Shown in pieces: positions 35,675-44,203 of a stretch of 64,000 bases of DNA. The translations under genes and the position numbers were made by a program. Within the stretch, counting starts at the first letter, position 1. Every line of letters begins with the position of its first letter. The DNA comes from Shimia sp. Alg240-R146. Lineage in GTDB: Bacteria; Pseudomonadota; Alphaproteobacteria; Rhodobacterales; Rhodobacteraceae. The notes below the pieces were generated by a model. It saw nothing but the letters and a program-made list of their open reading frames with translations, was not told the DNA's origin and searched no databases. The stretch spans positions 62,001 through 126,000 of the forward strand of contig NZ_CAMZOK010000004.1 of NCBI RefSeq assembly GCF_947331465.1, written 5' to 3'.

Positions 35675-35944
35675 GTGGCCAGAGACAGGTTTGATCCCAA
35701 GGGTCTGATTGCCGAAAGCTATAAGATCGAGGGCATTGCTTCCGAGGAATGTCGGTCCATCTTTCTGGACTGGGCCTTGTCGTTGGGTGACGAGTTGGAC
35801 ACAAAAGATGCCTTGGCTGTGCTGGTGAAGCGGCATGCAGACGCTGCACCGGACCATCCGATGAGCCCGGTTTTGCGCGACGGTCTGGTTCAGATGCACG
35901 CGCCGAAACGACGCGGCGGGTGGCGCAGTCGGCAGCGTAACTGA
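35675..35944 (+). CDS. Small conserved protein downstream of glnE
   Basis: 89 aa (starts VARDRFDPKGLIAESYKIEGI; GTG start read as Met). GGGGAG 7 nt upstream and the 1-nt gap after the glnE stop support GTG 35675. Conserved-looking features: EECRSIFLDWALSL and HPMSPVLRDGL, ending in a basic RRGGWRSRQR tail. No domain recognised. Likely co-translated with glnE; the function is unknown. Confidence 0.75.
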   Translation: MARDRFDPKGLIAESYKIEGIASEECRSIFLDWALSLGDELDTKDALAVLVKRHADAAPDHPMSPVLRDGLVQMHAPKRRGGWRSRQRN

Positions 35945-36079
35945 GGCGGCGGATCCGCTCATTTCCTCTAAAAATTGGCTAAATTCCCCTGAATCGTCGG
36001 GCCTGTGACGTATTCCCGCCCCATTTCGGAGCGATTCTCGACTGGGAATAGCAGAGGCCAAAGGCCCGAGGAGATGGAC

Positions 36080-36736
36080 ATGAAACATGTTCGACTGATT
36101 GCAGCGATGGTTTTGGGATTGAGTGCGGCGGCATGCGGCTCGGTGGATACCGCGACCCGAAATGCACCGTATGAAAACGCTCCGACTCAGGCTGTGGCTC
36201 CGGCGCCGTCTTTCCAGTTGGCTGGTATGAGCGTGTCTGTTCCGACCTCATTGAAAGTGTCCGAGAGCAACCGCTATTACCCCGGTGGTGACATCGTGTG
36301 GCGCGGCGATGCCTATGGCAACCGCTACGAGCAAGTCAAAGCCATCTTTGAAGACAGCATCGCATTGGGTGGTGGTCTGGCCGAGGGCGAAATTCCTGTG
36401 AACGTGTTTATCGAAGTGACACGGTTCCACGCGCTTACGGAAAAGACCCGTTACAGTGTCGGCGGTGTGCACTCGATCGAATTTACTATGACCATCACTG
36501 ATCCACTGACTGGTGTGGTGCTGCGCGGTCCAAAAGAAATCAAGGCAAGCCTTGTGGGCTACGGCGGTGAAAAAGCGTTGCAGGCCGAGGCGCGCGGGTT
36601 GACCCAGAAGTATCGCATCACCCAGCATCTGGCGCGTGTGGTTCTGGACGAGATGACCAAATCGCAGGGCTTTGTGGCGCCAAAAGGTGGCGTGACAGCA
36701 TCCATTGTTCCTTTGACATCGGCGCGTCCGATCTGA
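36080..36736 (+). CDS. Lipoprotein, probable DUF6778 family
   Basis: 218 aa. Lipoprotein signal MKHVRLIAAMVLGLSAAAC with Cys at residue 19. The body (SFQLAGMSVSVPTSLKVSESNRYYP ... GDIVWRGDAYGNRYEQVKAIFEDSI ... IEVTRFHALTEKTRYSVGGVHSIEF) is soluble and mixed alpha/beta. I connect it tentatively with DUF6778; no function is known to me. GAGGAG at 36068-36073 fits ATG 36080 best; ATG 36074 directly abuts it. Confidence 0.75.
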   Translation: MKHVRLIAAMVLGLSAAACGSVDTATRNAPYENAPTQAVAPAPSFQLAGMSVSVPTSLKVSESNRYYPGGDIVWRGDAYGNRYEQVKAIFEDSIALGGGLAEGEIPVNVFIEVTRFHALTEKTRYSVGGVHSIEFTMTITDPLTGVVLRGPKEIKASLVGYGGEKALQAEARGLTQKYRITQHLARVVLDEMTKSQGFVAPKGGVTASIVPLTSARPI

Positions 36737-36778
36737 TCGCACCTTTTCAGCGACCAAAGAATTGAGTAGGAGGGCGGC

Positions 36779-37978
36779 ATGAATATGCCGTCCTCTTTGC
36801 CTATTGTGCGTCTCAAGCCCAAAGCCAACGCCCGCGCGATCCGTCATGGATTTCCGTGGGTCTATGACAATGAACTGGTCACTGACCGGCGCACCAAGGG
36901 GCTGTCGCCCGGTACGCTTGCTGTGCTGGAAGATGACAAGCGCCAAGCGATGGGCATTGTCGCCACCAACAGCCAAAGCCGGATTTTTTGCCGGATGCTG
37001 GAACGTGACACCGAAGTGGTGATTGATCAGGCGTGGTTTGAAGCCAAGTTTGCCCGTGCGCTGGCGATGCGACAGCGGCTCTATGCGACGCCTTTTTACC
37101 GCTTGATCCATGCCGAGGCGGATGGGCTGCCCGGTGTGGTGGTGGACCGGTTTGGCGACACCGCAGTTGTACAGCCAAACGCAGCCTGGGCTGATGTCTT
37201 GCTTGAGCCGATGGTTGCGGCCCTCGTGGCGGTCACTGGCATCACCAATGTGATCAAGAACGGATCAGGGCGCGCGCGTGGATTGGAAGGCCTTGAGGAC
37301 AACAGCGGCGTTATGGTCGGGGCAGCCCCCGACGCGCCGGTGCCTGTTGTGATGAACGGTGCGACCTATATGGCCGACCTGACCGGTGGGCAAAAGACCG
37401 GGCTTTTCTTTGATCAACGTCCTAACCACGGATTCGCGGCCTCGCTTTGCAAAGATGCAAAGGTTCTGGATGTTTTCAGCCATGTTGGCGGCTTTTCCTT
37501 GGCTGCTTTGGCAAATGGCGCGTCTGAGGCTGTTGCGGTCGATGGATCGGCAGCTGCGTTGCAGTTGGCCGAAGCAGGCGCGGCGGCGACGGGCATGACA
37601 GATCGGTTTTCCACCCGCAAAGGCGATGCTTTTGACGTGCTGACAGCCTTGAACGAAGAAGGCGCGAAGTTTGATGTGGTGATCTGTGATCCCCCCGCGT
37701 TTGCGCCGTCAAAACCAGCGCTGGAAAAGGGGCTGCGGGCCTATGAACGGGTGGCGCGGCTGGCAGCGCCATTGGTGGCTGAAGGTGGCTATCTCGGGCT
37801 GTGCTCCTGTTCGCATGCGGCCGATTTGGCGCGGTTTCGCGGCGCCAGCCTGCGCGGTATCGGGCGGGCAGGGCGTCAGGCACAACTGATCCACACTGGA
37901 TTTGCCGGGCCTGACCACCCATTGATGCCCCAGCTTGCGGAAAGCGGATACCTCAAGTCGCTGTTTTTCCGCCTGTGA
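36779..37978 (+). CDS. Class I SAM-dependent rRNA methyltransferase (RlmI-like)
   Basis: 399 aa. N-terminal PUA-like domain (KPKANARAIRHGFPWVYDNEL), linker with ADGLPGVVVDRFGD, and a Rossmann methyltransferase domain (VLDVFSHVGGFSLAALANGASEAVAVDGS; VVICDPPAFAPSK; YLGLCSCSHAAD). This is the RlmI/YccW order; RlmI makes 5-methylcytosine in 23S rRNA using the Cys in a CSCSH-like motif, present here. TAGGAGGG precedes ATG 36779. The next gene starts within its stop codon. Confidence 0.88.
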   Translation: MNMPSSLPIVRLKPKANARAIRHGFPWVYDNELVTDRRTKGLSPGTLAVLEDDKRQAMGIVATNSQSRIFCRMLERDTEVVIDQAWFEAKFARALAMRQRLYATPFYRLIHAEADGLPGVVVDRFGDTAVVQPNAAWADVLLEPMVAALVAVTGITNVIKNGSGRARGLEGLEDNSGVMVGAAPDAPVPVVMNGATYMADLTGGQKTGLFFDQRPNHGFAASLCKDAKVLDVFSHVGGFSLAALANGASEAVAVDGSAAALQLAEAGAAATGMTDRFSTRKGDAFDVLTALNEEGAKFDVVICDPPAFAPSKPALEKGLRAYERVARLAAPLVAEGGYLGLCSCSHAADLARFRGASLRGIGRAGRQAQLIHTGFAGPDHPLMPQLAESGYLKSLFFRL

Positions 37979-38529
37979 GGCTGTTGCTGGACACCTGTGT
38001 TCTGTTCCCGACTGTGATGCGGGAAGTTCTTCTTGGCGTTGCCAAGACGGGCGCATTTGAGCCGCAGTGGTCCCCGCGCATTTTGGAGGAATGGGCACGC
38101 GCAGCACGCAAGATCGGGCCGACGGGCGAAGCGCAGGCGCGCGGTGAGATTGCGCTGGTGCGAGCCGCGTGGCCAAAGGCCGAGGTGTCGTGGAAACCGT
38201 CGCTGGAAGATCGGCTGTATTTGCCGGACGAGAATGACATTCACGTTTTGGCGGCTGCGATTTCGGGTTCTGCCGACGGAATTGTCACCTTGAATGCCAA
38301 GGATTTCCCCAAAAATCTCTTGGCGGAAGAGGGACTTGAGCGAATTGACCCTGATGGATTGGTTTACGGCATTTGGCTGCAAGACCCAGAGGCTGTGAGC
38401 GCTGCATGTGAAGCTGTGCGCCGTGAGGCGGATCGGTTGAGTGGCGCGCAGTGGGAGATGCGGGCATTGCTTAAGAAGGCGCGGTTGCCGCGTTTGGCGA
38501 AAGCCGTGGGGCAGAGATCCGCGACTTAG
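37975..38529 (+). CDS. PIN domain protein of the RSP_2648 type
   Basis: 184 aa. PIN nuclease pattern: D6 in LLLDTCVLFP, ENDIHVLAAAISGSADGIVTLNAKDFP with the acidic cluster. Start GTG 37975 overlaps the methyltransferase stop (GTGA). No antitoxin-like small gene is next to it, so it is not an ordinary VapC toxin pair. Coupling to an rRNA methyltransferase gene suggests an RNA-related role (inference). It converges with the M48 peptidase gene, overlapping by 4 bp. Confidence 0.8.
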   Translation: MRLLLDTCVLFPTVMREVLLGVAKTGAFEPQWSPRILEEWARAARKIGPTGEAQARGEIALVRAAWPKAEVSWKPSLEDRLYLPDENDIHVLAAAISGSADGIVTLNAKDFPKNLLAEEGLERIDPDGLVYGIWLQDPEAVSAACEAVRREADRLSGAQWEMRALLKKARLPRLAKAVGQRSAT

Positions 38530-39218
38530 GTTGAGGCAATGCCCCAATCGCGTTCGAGCTTTTCGATTGCCTTGACGCGGTCTTCAGTTTTTGGATGGCT
38601 GAGCAACCACGCGGGCGTTGTTGCGCCGTGCGCACCGGTCAGATGCGGCAGGCGTTCGAGCAGGCTTTTCTGTGCGCTGGTGCCAATGCCGGATTTCACC
38701 AACAGGGCAGCGGCGTAGGCGTCGGCCTCATATTCATCGACGCGCGACAGGCGGGCCATCAGCAGGCTCATGACCGAGTTGGCGATTATCAAGCCGACGC
38801 CGGGAAGAAAGCGGTTCAAGACCATCGCGAGCGCCGTTCGCACCGCGTTCTGACCGGAAAAGTCGATCATGCGGCGGCGGGTGTGGCCAAGGGCGACGTG
38901 GCCCAATTCATGCGCCACCACCGAGGCGAGCTCGGAGGGGGATACCAAACCAGCCTGATAGCGGTCAAAAAAGCCTCGGGTCAGAAAAATGCGCCCGTCT
39001 GGCGCAGCGAGGCCATTGATCGGCTCGATCTCGTAGATGTGCACCTTTATGCGAGGCAAATCGAGCGCGTGCGCCATCTTGTTGATCAGGGTGGATAGCA
39101 CAGGGTCGGTCATCTCGGTGGCGTTGGCATCCAGATTGCGAGCGGTGCTCCATGCGGAGAACCGCACCATGAGGATGCCGTAGCCAAGGGCCAGCAGAAT
39201 GGGCAAAAATTTGATCAT
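38526..39218 (-). CDS. M48 family metalloprotease (membrane-anchored)
   Basis: 230 aa. N-terminal membrane segment (MIKFLPILLALGYGILMVRFSAW), zinc motif HELGH in VVAHELGHVALGHTRRRM, the downstream Glu ligand in RVDEYEADAYAAALL, and C-terminal SHPKTEDRVKAIEKL typical of M48 enzymes. It is shorter than the TPR-containing M48 protein at 3172-4506 and more like small Oma1/LoiP-type peptidases. No strong ribosome site is seen before 39218. Confidence 0.86.
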   Translation of the reverse strand: MIKFLPILLALGYGILMVRFSAWSTARNLDANATEMTDPVLSTLINKMAHALDLPRIKVHIYEIEPINGLAAPDGRIFLTRGFFDRYQAGLVSPSELASVVAHELGHVALGHTRRRMIDFSGQNAVRTALAMVLNRFLPGVGLIIANSVMSLLMARLSRVDEYEADAYAAALLVKSGIGTSAQKSLLERLPHLTGAHGATTPAWLLSHPKTEDRVKAIEKLERDWGIAST

Positions 39219-39392
39219 GGAGTCAATATGGTTGGTCCTGAAAAAAGAACAATACGTATTTTGAAGGCAGGACTGGCCCAATATCGCGGACGGTGGCGGG
39301 TATTTTTCCAGATGCGGTCAAAGTCTGGTCGCAATCCTTAGTAAGATAGAATAAACAAAATGAAATTCTATTTATGGTAGATAGGTATTAAT

Positions 39393-39854
39393 ATGAATTT
39401 TTGGGTTTACCTCAGCTATCGCGGAAGTTTACGAGCTTTGGGGGGATTTGCTGCCCTCATGGTTTTGGTAACTATGCCGGGGCTGTTGTCCAAACTGTCG
39501 ATTGGCGCATTACCGCAGGCGACGGTGTTTTATCTTTTTCTGACACTGGCAGGTTGCGCGTTGGTCTTTAAGGGACTGAGACCCAAGTGGGTCGACCGGC
39601 CGCTGGGTTGGACCCAGGGCACTATGATTTTTCTGACGTTGATGGTGCTTGGGTTTTCCGCCGGAGAACTGGCCACCAAGGCGGTGGTGATGTCAGACAT
39701 GAACCTTGCGGCGGCACAACAGATGACCATTTTGCTATGGTGTGTCGCTATGGCGCTTGGCACCGTGGCGGGCACAACCGGTGTAGTTGTCAGTCTTTTC
39801 AGTGATGTATCCGGCAGTCGCGCGGTCTTTGGTCAGAGCTCAAAAGGGATTTAG
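39393..39854 (+). CDS. Hypothetical small membrane protein
   Basis: 153 aa with four hydrophobic segments (about 15-35, 42-60, 76-96 and 110-135). No recognised family. It follows a 174-bp AT-rich gap (39219-39392), and the ribosome site is weak. It overlaps the convergent VWA gene by 4 bp. It reads as a complete gene but nothing in it shows a function. Confidence 0.6.
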   Translation: MNFWVYLSYRGSLRALGGFAALMVLVTMPGLLSKLSIGALPQATVFYLFLTLAGCALVFKGLRPKWVDRPLGWTQGTMIFLTLMVLGFSAGELATKAVVMSDMNLAAAQQMTILLWCVAMALGTVAGTTGVVVSLFSDVSGSRAVFGQSSKGI

Positions 39855-41035
39855 CGCACCAGTTCGCGCATGCCTTTTTCCAAGCCTGCAAGGGTCATTG
39901 GCACCATTCGGTTCTCGAAGATCTCGCGGATCATCTGAACCGAATGGGTGTATTGCCATTGGGCCTCGGGCGTCGGGTTGATCCAAAGGTTGGAACTCCA
40001 TTGATCGCGTGCGCGTTCCAACCAGACCTGACCGGGCTCTGCATTCCAATGTTCATTTGCGCCGCCGGCATAGGCAACCTCATAGGGCGACATCGCTGCG
40101 TCCCCAACAAAGATGCATTTATAATCCGGCCCATAGGTGCGCATAACTTCGTGAGTTGAGGTTTGATCATTCCAGCGGCGTTTGTTATCGCGCCAAACGC
40201 CTTCGTATAGGCAGTTGTGAAAATAATAGTATTCAAGGTGCTTGAATTCAGCGCGTGCTGCAGAGAACAGTTCCTCTACAACCTTAACATGCGGATCCAT
40301 TGAGCCGCCCACGTCGAGGAATAGCAAAACTTTCACGGCATTGTGACGTTCGGGGCGGGTTTTCACATCCAGATAGCCGTTCTCTGCCGTCGATTTGATT
40401 GTTCCGGAAAGATCGAGCTCTTCGGCTGCACCCTCGCGGGCCCAGCGGCGCAGGCGCTTGAGCGCAACCTTGATGTTGCGTGTGCCCAGTTCAACGCCGT
40501 CGTCCAGATTGCGGAATTCGCGTTTGTCCCAGACTTTGGTGGCGCGTTGGTGACGGCTTTCTTTCTGGCCGATGCGCACGCCTTCGGGATTGTAGCCGTA
40601 AGCGCCAAAAGGTGAGGTACCGGCTGTGCCGATCCATTTGTTGCCGCCCTGATGCCGGCCTTCCTGTTCTTTGAGACGCTCCTTGAGCGTTTCCATCAGT
40701 TTGTCAAAGCCACCCAGCGCCTCGATTTCGGCCATTTCTTCGGCGCTGAGATGTTTTTCCGCCATCTTGCGGATCCACTCTTCGGGAATGTCGACGGCTT
40801 CAAGTACGTCTTGGGCAGAGATTTCGTTCAGCCCGTCAAAGGTCGCTGCAAAGGCGCGGTCGAATTTGTCGATGTTGCGCTCATCTTTGACCATGATCGT
40901 GCGGCCAAGATAGTAGAAGGCGTCGATATCATAGGTGGCCAGTCCCGCCTTGAGCGCCTCAAGAAAGCCGAGGAATTCACGCAAGGACACTGGCACGCCA
41001 GCGGAACGGAGATTTTCAAAGAAGCGCAGGAACAT
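39851..41035 (-). CDS. VWA-domain protein (CoxE-like), MoxR partner
   Basis: 394 aa. N-terminal helical half (LRSAGVPVSLREFLGFLEALKAGLA), a Gly-rich middle (GRHQGGNKWIGTAGTSPFGAYGYNPEG), then a von Willebrand factor A domain with the MIDAS motif DVGGSM (the usual DxSxS is DxGxS). CoxE/VWA proteins work with MoxR-type AAA ATPases in metal insertion or complex assembly; the MoxR gene is 2.1 kb upstream on the same strand. The gene starts 3 nt after a 55-residue membrane peptide gene. Confidence 0.88.
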   Translation of the reverse strand: MFLRFFENLRSAGVPVSLREFLGFLEALKAGLATYDIDAFYYLGRTIMVKDERNIDKFDRAFAATFDGLNEISAQDVLEAVDIPEEWIRKMAEKHLSAEEMAEIEALGGFDKLMETLKERLKEQEGRHQGGNKWIGTAGTSPFGAYGYNPEGVRIGQKESRHQRATKVWDKREFRNLDDGVELGTRNIKVALKRLRRWAREGAAEELDLSGTIKSTAENGYLDVKTRPERHNAVKVLLFLDVGGSMDPHVKVVEELFSAARAEFKHLEYYYFHNCLYEGVWRDNKRRWNDQTSTHEVMRTYGPDYKCIFVGDAAMSPYEVAYAGGANEHWNAEPGQVWLERARDQWSSNLWINPTPEAQWQYTHSVQMIREIFENRMVPMTLAGLEKGMRELVR

Positions 41036-41038
41036 AGA

Positions 41039-41206
41039 TCAGAGAGACAGCCGATGGATGATGAGAGTGATGAACAGGCCAAGCATGCCAAAGATCATCG
41101 CGTAAATCACCGCATATCGCAGAATGTCCACTTTTTTGCCGCCACGTCTTTTTGCAGTGACGCCGCCAGTCAGTGCGCCCAGTAGGGCCCCCAGGATGAC
41201 TATCAT
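41039..41206 (-). CDS. 55-residue two-helix membrane peptide
   Basis: Reads MIVILGALLGALTGGVTAKR... to ...FITLIIHRLSL: a hydrophobic helix, a basic loop (KRRGGKKVD), and a second hydrophobic helix (YAVIYAMIFGMLGLFITLII). It lies exactly between the DUF2927 gene (start of gap 9 nt) and the VWA gene (3-nt gap), with GTAAGG before the ATG, so it is part of the same transcript. It is easy to overlook because of its size. Function unknown; a small subunit or stabiliser is plausible. Confidence 0.65.
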   Translation of the reverse strand: MIVILGALLGALTGGVTAKRRGGKKVDILRYAVIYAMIFGMLGLFITLIIHRLSL

Positions 41207-41215
41207 TGTGCCTTA

Positions 41216-42592
41216 CTAACTCCCTTTGAGTGGGCTAAGGGCAGAGATTTCGCGCAGTTTAGAGCGCACTGCCCAGTCCGGTCCGAACCCGTAGCGCGCC
41301 CAACCCAGACTGTCCAGACGAAGCTGGCCGGCTTCTTCCAAACGGCCTTCGAGTTCAAGACCTTCGGCTTGCAGAAGCATCAGTTGTGACAGCAGGGCAG
41401 CGTTTTCATGGCGTCCGGCGGTGGCAATATAAGGTGCAGTGAGGTTGATGGCCTCTTGGCCACGGCCTGCAGCGACGGCATGTGCGGCAAGGCGTGCGGC
41501 GACAAAAGCGCGATGGGGGCCGTAGTCCGGAAAGCGGGCAAGCACTTGATCAGCATAAATGAATTGCGTGTGGGCCGCGTTGATATCGCTACCGGCCAGC
41601 AAGCGGCCGAGCGCGGTGTAGGAAAAGCTAAGGCGGTGGTCGTTCCAGCCTTCTTCTTGTGCGATTTGCAATGCCTGGCGGGCGGCGGCTCGGCGACTTT
41701 CGGGGCTGGTGGCACCGGGGCCAAGTGCCTGTTGGATCGCATCAATCCAGCTGCGAGGCGTGGCGGAAGGGTATTGCGGTGAAAGCCGGTCCCCGCGCGG
41801 GTTTATCCGAGACAAGATGTCGGGCAAGCGGGCCGCGACCTGATCACGGGACATGCCGCTTTGCAAAGAGGGATCATAGTAGGCGCGCAGTATGGTCATA
41901 TCAAAACCGGTCAGCACGGCGTGCACATCGTCATCGTTAAACACACTGTCGGGCAGGCGATAAAGATCGTTGAGCGGACCAAGCGCTTGGGCCAGTTCTT
42001 CGTGCAGACAATCGCGGGTTTCCTGCGGTGTGGTGTCATTTGGCACAAAGATCGCAATTTTTTCGCGTTCTTTCAGGGTCAACCAATTGGCAGCGCCACT
42101 TCGGCGGGCCGATTTATACTGAGACAGAGACGAAATGTTGGGCACCACAAAACAGGCCGCCTGTGGCAGGGTGCGGCGGATGTCGCGGCGGGTCACAGCG
42201 GCGACGGTGATATTGGCGGAGTCGCTGTTGGTCAGGCGAATGTTGATCTGTGCCTCGTTGCGCAGGCGCGACAGCAGGCCTTGCAGATCGGCGGTCAGGT
42301 TGGCGGGGGCTTTGCCCGTGACGCGCACTGTAATCGGGCCTTCAAATCGGGTCAGATGTGGCAACGTGCGGCCACTTTCCAGAGCGAAGCTTAGATCAAG
42401 GAAGTCTCGGGCAATGTCACGATTGGAGCGCGCGGGAGGCGTTGGCCGTGGCGTGGCAAAACTTTTGACCGGGGGCAGGGTGGTATCCGAGATCGCGGCT
42501 CGGGTCGCGATGCCGGTGCCTTGCCCGGAATTGGGCACGGGCGCACAAGCGGCGGCAACGAAAGTCAGGGGAAGAAGAAACCGGAAGAGCAT
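41216..42592 (-). CDS. DUF2927 lipoprotein
   Basis: 458 aa. Lipoprotein signal MLFRFLLPLTFVAAAC (Cys16), a Pro-rich linker, and a DUF2927 domain (about 55-270), with CLHEELAQALGPLNDLYRLPDSVFNDDD as its most distinctive part, reminiscent of a metallopeptidase-type helix. The C-terminal part (about 290-450) is helical and repeat-like. The start ATG shares an A with the stop of the GNAT gene (TAATG), so translation is coupled. The role is unknown. Confidence 0.83.
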   Translation of the reverse strand: MLFRFLLPLTFVAAACAPVPNSGQGTGIATRAAISDTTLPPVKSFATPRPTPPARSNRDIARDFLDLSFALESGRTLPHLTRFEGPITVRVTGKAPANLTADLQGLLSRLRNEAQINIRLTNSDSANITVAAVTRRDIRRTLPQAACFVVPNISSLSQYKSARRSGAANWLTLKEREKIAIFVPNDTTPQETRDCLHEELAQALGPLNDLYRLPDSVFNDDDVHAVLTGFDMTILRAYYDPSLQSGMSRDQVAARLPDILSRINPRGDRLSPQYPSATPRSWIDAIQQALGPGATSPESRRAAARQALQIAQEEGWNDHRLSFSYTALGRLLAGSDINAAHTQFIYADQVLARFPDYGPHRAFVAARLAAHAVAAGRGQEAINLTAPYIATAGRHENAALLSQLMLLQAEGLELEGRLEEAGQLRLDSLGWARYGFGPDWAVRSKLREISALSPLKGS

Positions 42593-43050
42593 TAGGAACG
42601 CTGGTACCTTATGAAAGGGGTCTTTACGGCAATGCGGTCATAAAGCTGGCGCGCCGTGGTGTTGAAATCCTGTGTCAGCCAATAGACCGATGGGGTGCCG
42701 GCGGCGTCAGCGGCCGCATAGACGGCTTCGATCAGGGCGCGCCCGATGCCTTGGCCACGTATGTCTGGATCTGCGTAGAGGTCTTGCAAATAACAAACGT
42801 TTTCGATTTTCCACGCGTGGCGGTGAAAAAGGTAGTGGGTCAGGCCAACGGGTGCGCCATCAACCTCGGCGATCAAGCAGGTGAAATCCTGCGGATCATC
42901 ACCCAGGAGGCGTGCAAACGTGGTCTGGTAAACCTCTTCGGGGGCGGAGGTCTCATAAAAGGTCAAATAGTCCGTCCAAAGACGGCGCCAATCGGCCTCG
43001 TCCGCTGCGGTTAGCGGGCGCACAGAAACGGTCTGTGAAGTCTTGCTCAT
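42592..43050 (-). CDS. GNAT family N-acetyltransferase
   Basis: 152 aa. Full GNAT domain: VRPLTAADEADWRRLWTDYLTFYE at the N-terminus, acetyl-CoA loop DLYADPDIRGQGIGRALIEAVYAAAD, then WLTQDFNTTARQLYDRI with the C-terminal strand. The substrate is unknown. It is the first gene of a run with DUF2927, the 55-residue peptide and VWA, separated from moxR by 130 bp. Confidence 0.86.
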   Translation of the reverse strand: MSKTSQTVSVRPLTAADEADWRRLWTDYLTFYETSAPEEVYQTTFARLLGDDPQDFTCLIAEVDGAPVGLTHYLFHRHAWKIENVCYLQDLYADPDIRGQGIGRALIEAVYAAADAAGTPSVYWLTQDFNTTARQLYDRIAVKTPFIRYQRS

Positions 43051-43180
43051 GCGGTCTCCCCGACGCGCCTCTGTTGGGCGCGGTCAATTTTGTGCTCAGA
43101 TCGTAGCATCTTGCCCTGCAAATGGGGCAACAATTCGTGCGCATCGGGTCGGTTTTCAGATGACCGGTGTTTTTGCCGAA

Positions 43181-44020
43181 TTAGCGGCCCGACCGCGCCA
43201 TGAAGGCCAGACGCTCAAACAGATGCACGTCCTGTTCGTTTTTAAGCAGGGCGCCGTGTAGTTTGGGTAAGGCGCTGGCCCCGTCGCGTTTGAGATCCTC
43301 AGGCGAGAGGTCTTCGGCGAGAAGCAGTTTCAGCCAGTCGATCACCTCAGATGTGGAGGGTTTCTTCTTAAGGCCCGGCGTATCGCGGATTTCGTAGAAT
43401 TGGGTCAGCGCAGTCGTCAAAAGCGATGACTTGATGCCCGGATGATGTACTTCGACGATCTGTTTCAGCGTGTCGAGTTCGGGGAAGCGGATATAGTGGA
43501 AAAAGCAGCGTCGCAGAAAGGCGTCAGGCAGTTCTTTTTCGTTGTTGGAGGTGATGATGATGATTGGACGGTGTTTCGCGGAGACAGTTTCACCGGTCTC
43601 ATAGACGTGAAACGCCATCTTATCGAGTTCCTGCAACAGATCGTTTGGAAACTCGATGTCGGCCTTGTCAATTTCGTCAATCAAAAGCACCACACGTTCG
43701 TCGGAATCAAAGGCTTCCCAAAGCTTGCCGCGCTTGATGTAGTTGCCGATGTCGTGCACGCGTTCTTCGCCCAGTTGGCTGTCACGCAAGCGAGACACGG
43801 CGTCGTATTCATAGAGCCCTTGTTGGGCTTTGGTGGTGGATTTGATGTTCCACTCGATCATGCGCAGACCGAGAGACTGCGCCACTTGCAGGGCCAATTC
43901 AGTTTTGCCGGTGCCCGGTTCCCCCTTGACCAGCAAGGGCCGTTCCAAAGCGACGGAGGCGTTGACCGCGACGGTCAAATCGTCGGTGGCCACATATTCT
44001 TTGGTGCCTGCAAATTTCAT
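43181..44020 (-). CDS. MoxR-type AAA ATPase
   Basis: 279 aa. Walker A GEPGTGKT, Walker B VVLLIDEIDKAD, sensor 1 IIITSNNEKELPDAFLRRCFFHYI with the Arg finger, and a C-terminal lid domain. MoxR ATPases act as chaperones with VWA proteins to mature metal enzymes; the VWA partner is in the same run of genes (39851-41035). ATG 44020 (MKFAGTKEYVAT) is used because AGGGAC precedes it and the family starts here; an earlier ATG adds 17 residues. Confidence 0.9.
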   Translation of the reverse strand: MKFAGTKEYVATDDLTVAVNASVALERPLLVKGEPGTGKTELALQVAQSLGLRMIEWNIKSTTKAQQGLYEYDAVSRLRDSQLGEERVHDIGNYIKRGKLWEAFDSDERVVLLIDEIDKADIEFPNDLLQELDKMAFHVYETGETVSAKHRPIIIITSNNEKELPDAFLRRCFFHYIRFPELDTLKQIVEVHHPGIKSSLLTTALTQFYEIRDTPGLKKKPSTSEVIDWLKLLLAEDLSPEDLKRDGASALPKLHGALLKNEQDVHLFERLAFMARSGR

Positions 44021-44203
44021 CAAAAGTCCCTGCGCATTGTCCTGTTTCGGGGGCGACCCTAGCGTGAACATAATTTGTCCGCAATGCGGTGCTAGGGGTG
44101 GTGGACATTACGTCACGAAGGCGGTATTGGCAGGCCAATAGAGGGGGGTTGCATGTCTGACCTGAACACAATTAGAGACGTGAACCGCGATGAGGGAGCA
44201 GAA

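Noticed and set aside
37975..38529. PIN protein as a VapC toxin
   Set aside because: No small antitoxin gene lies upstream; the gene overlaps the stop of a methyltransferase gene and is longer than typical VapC.
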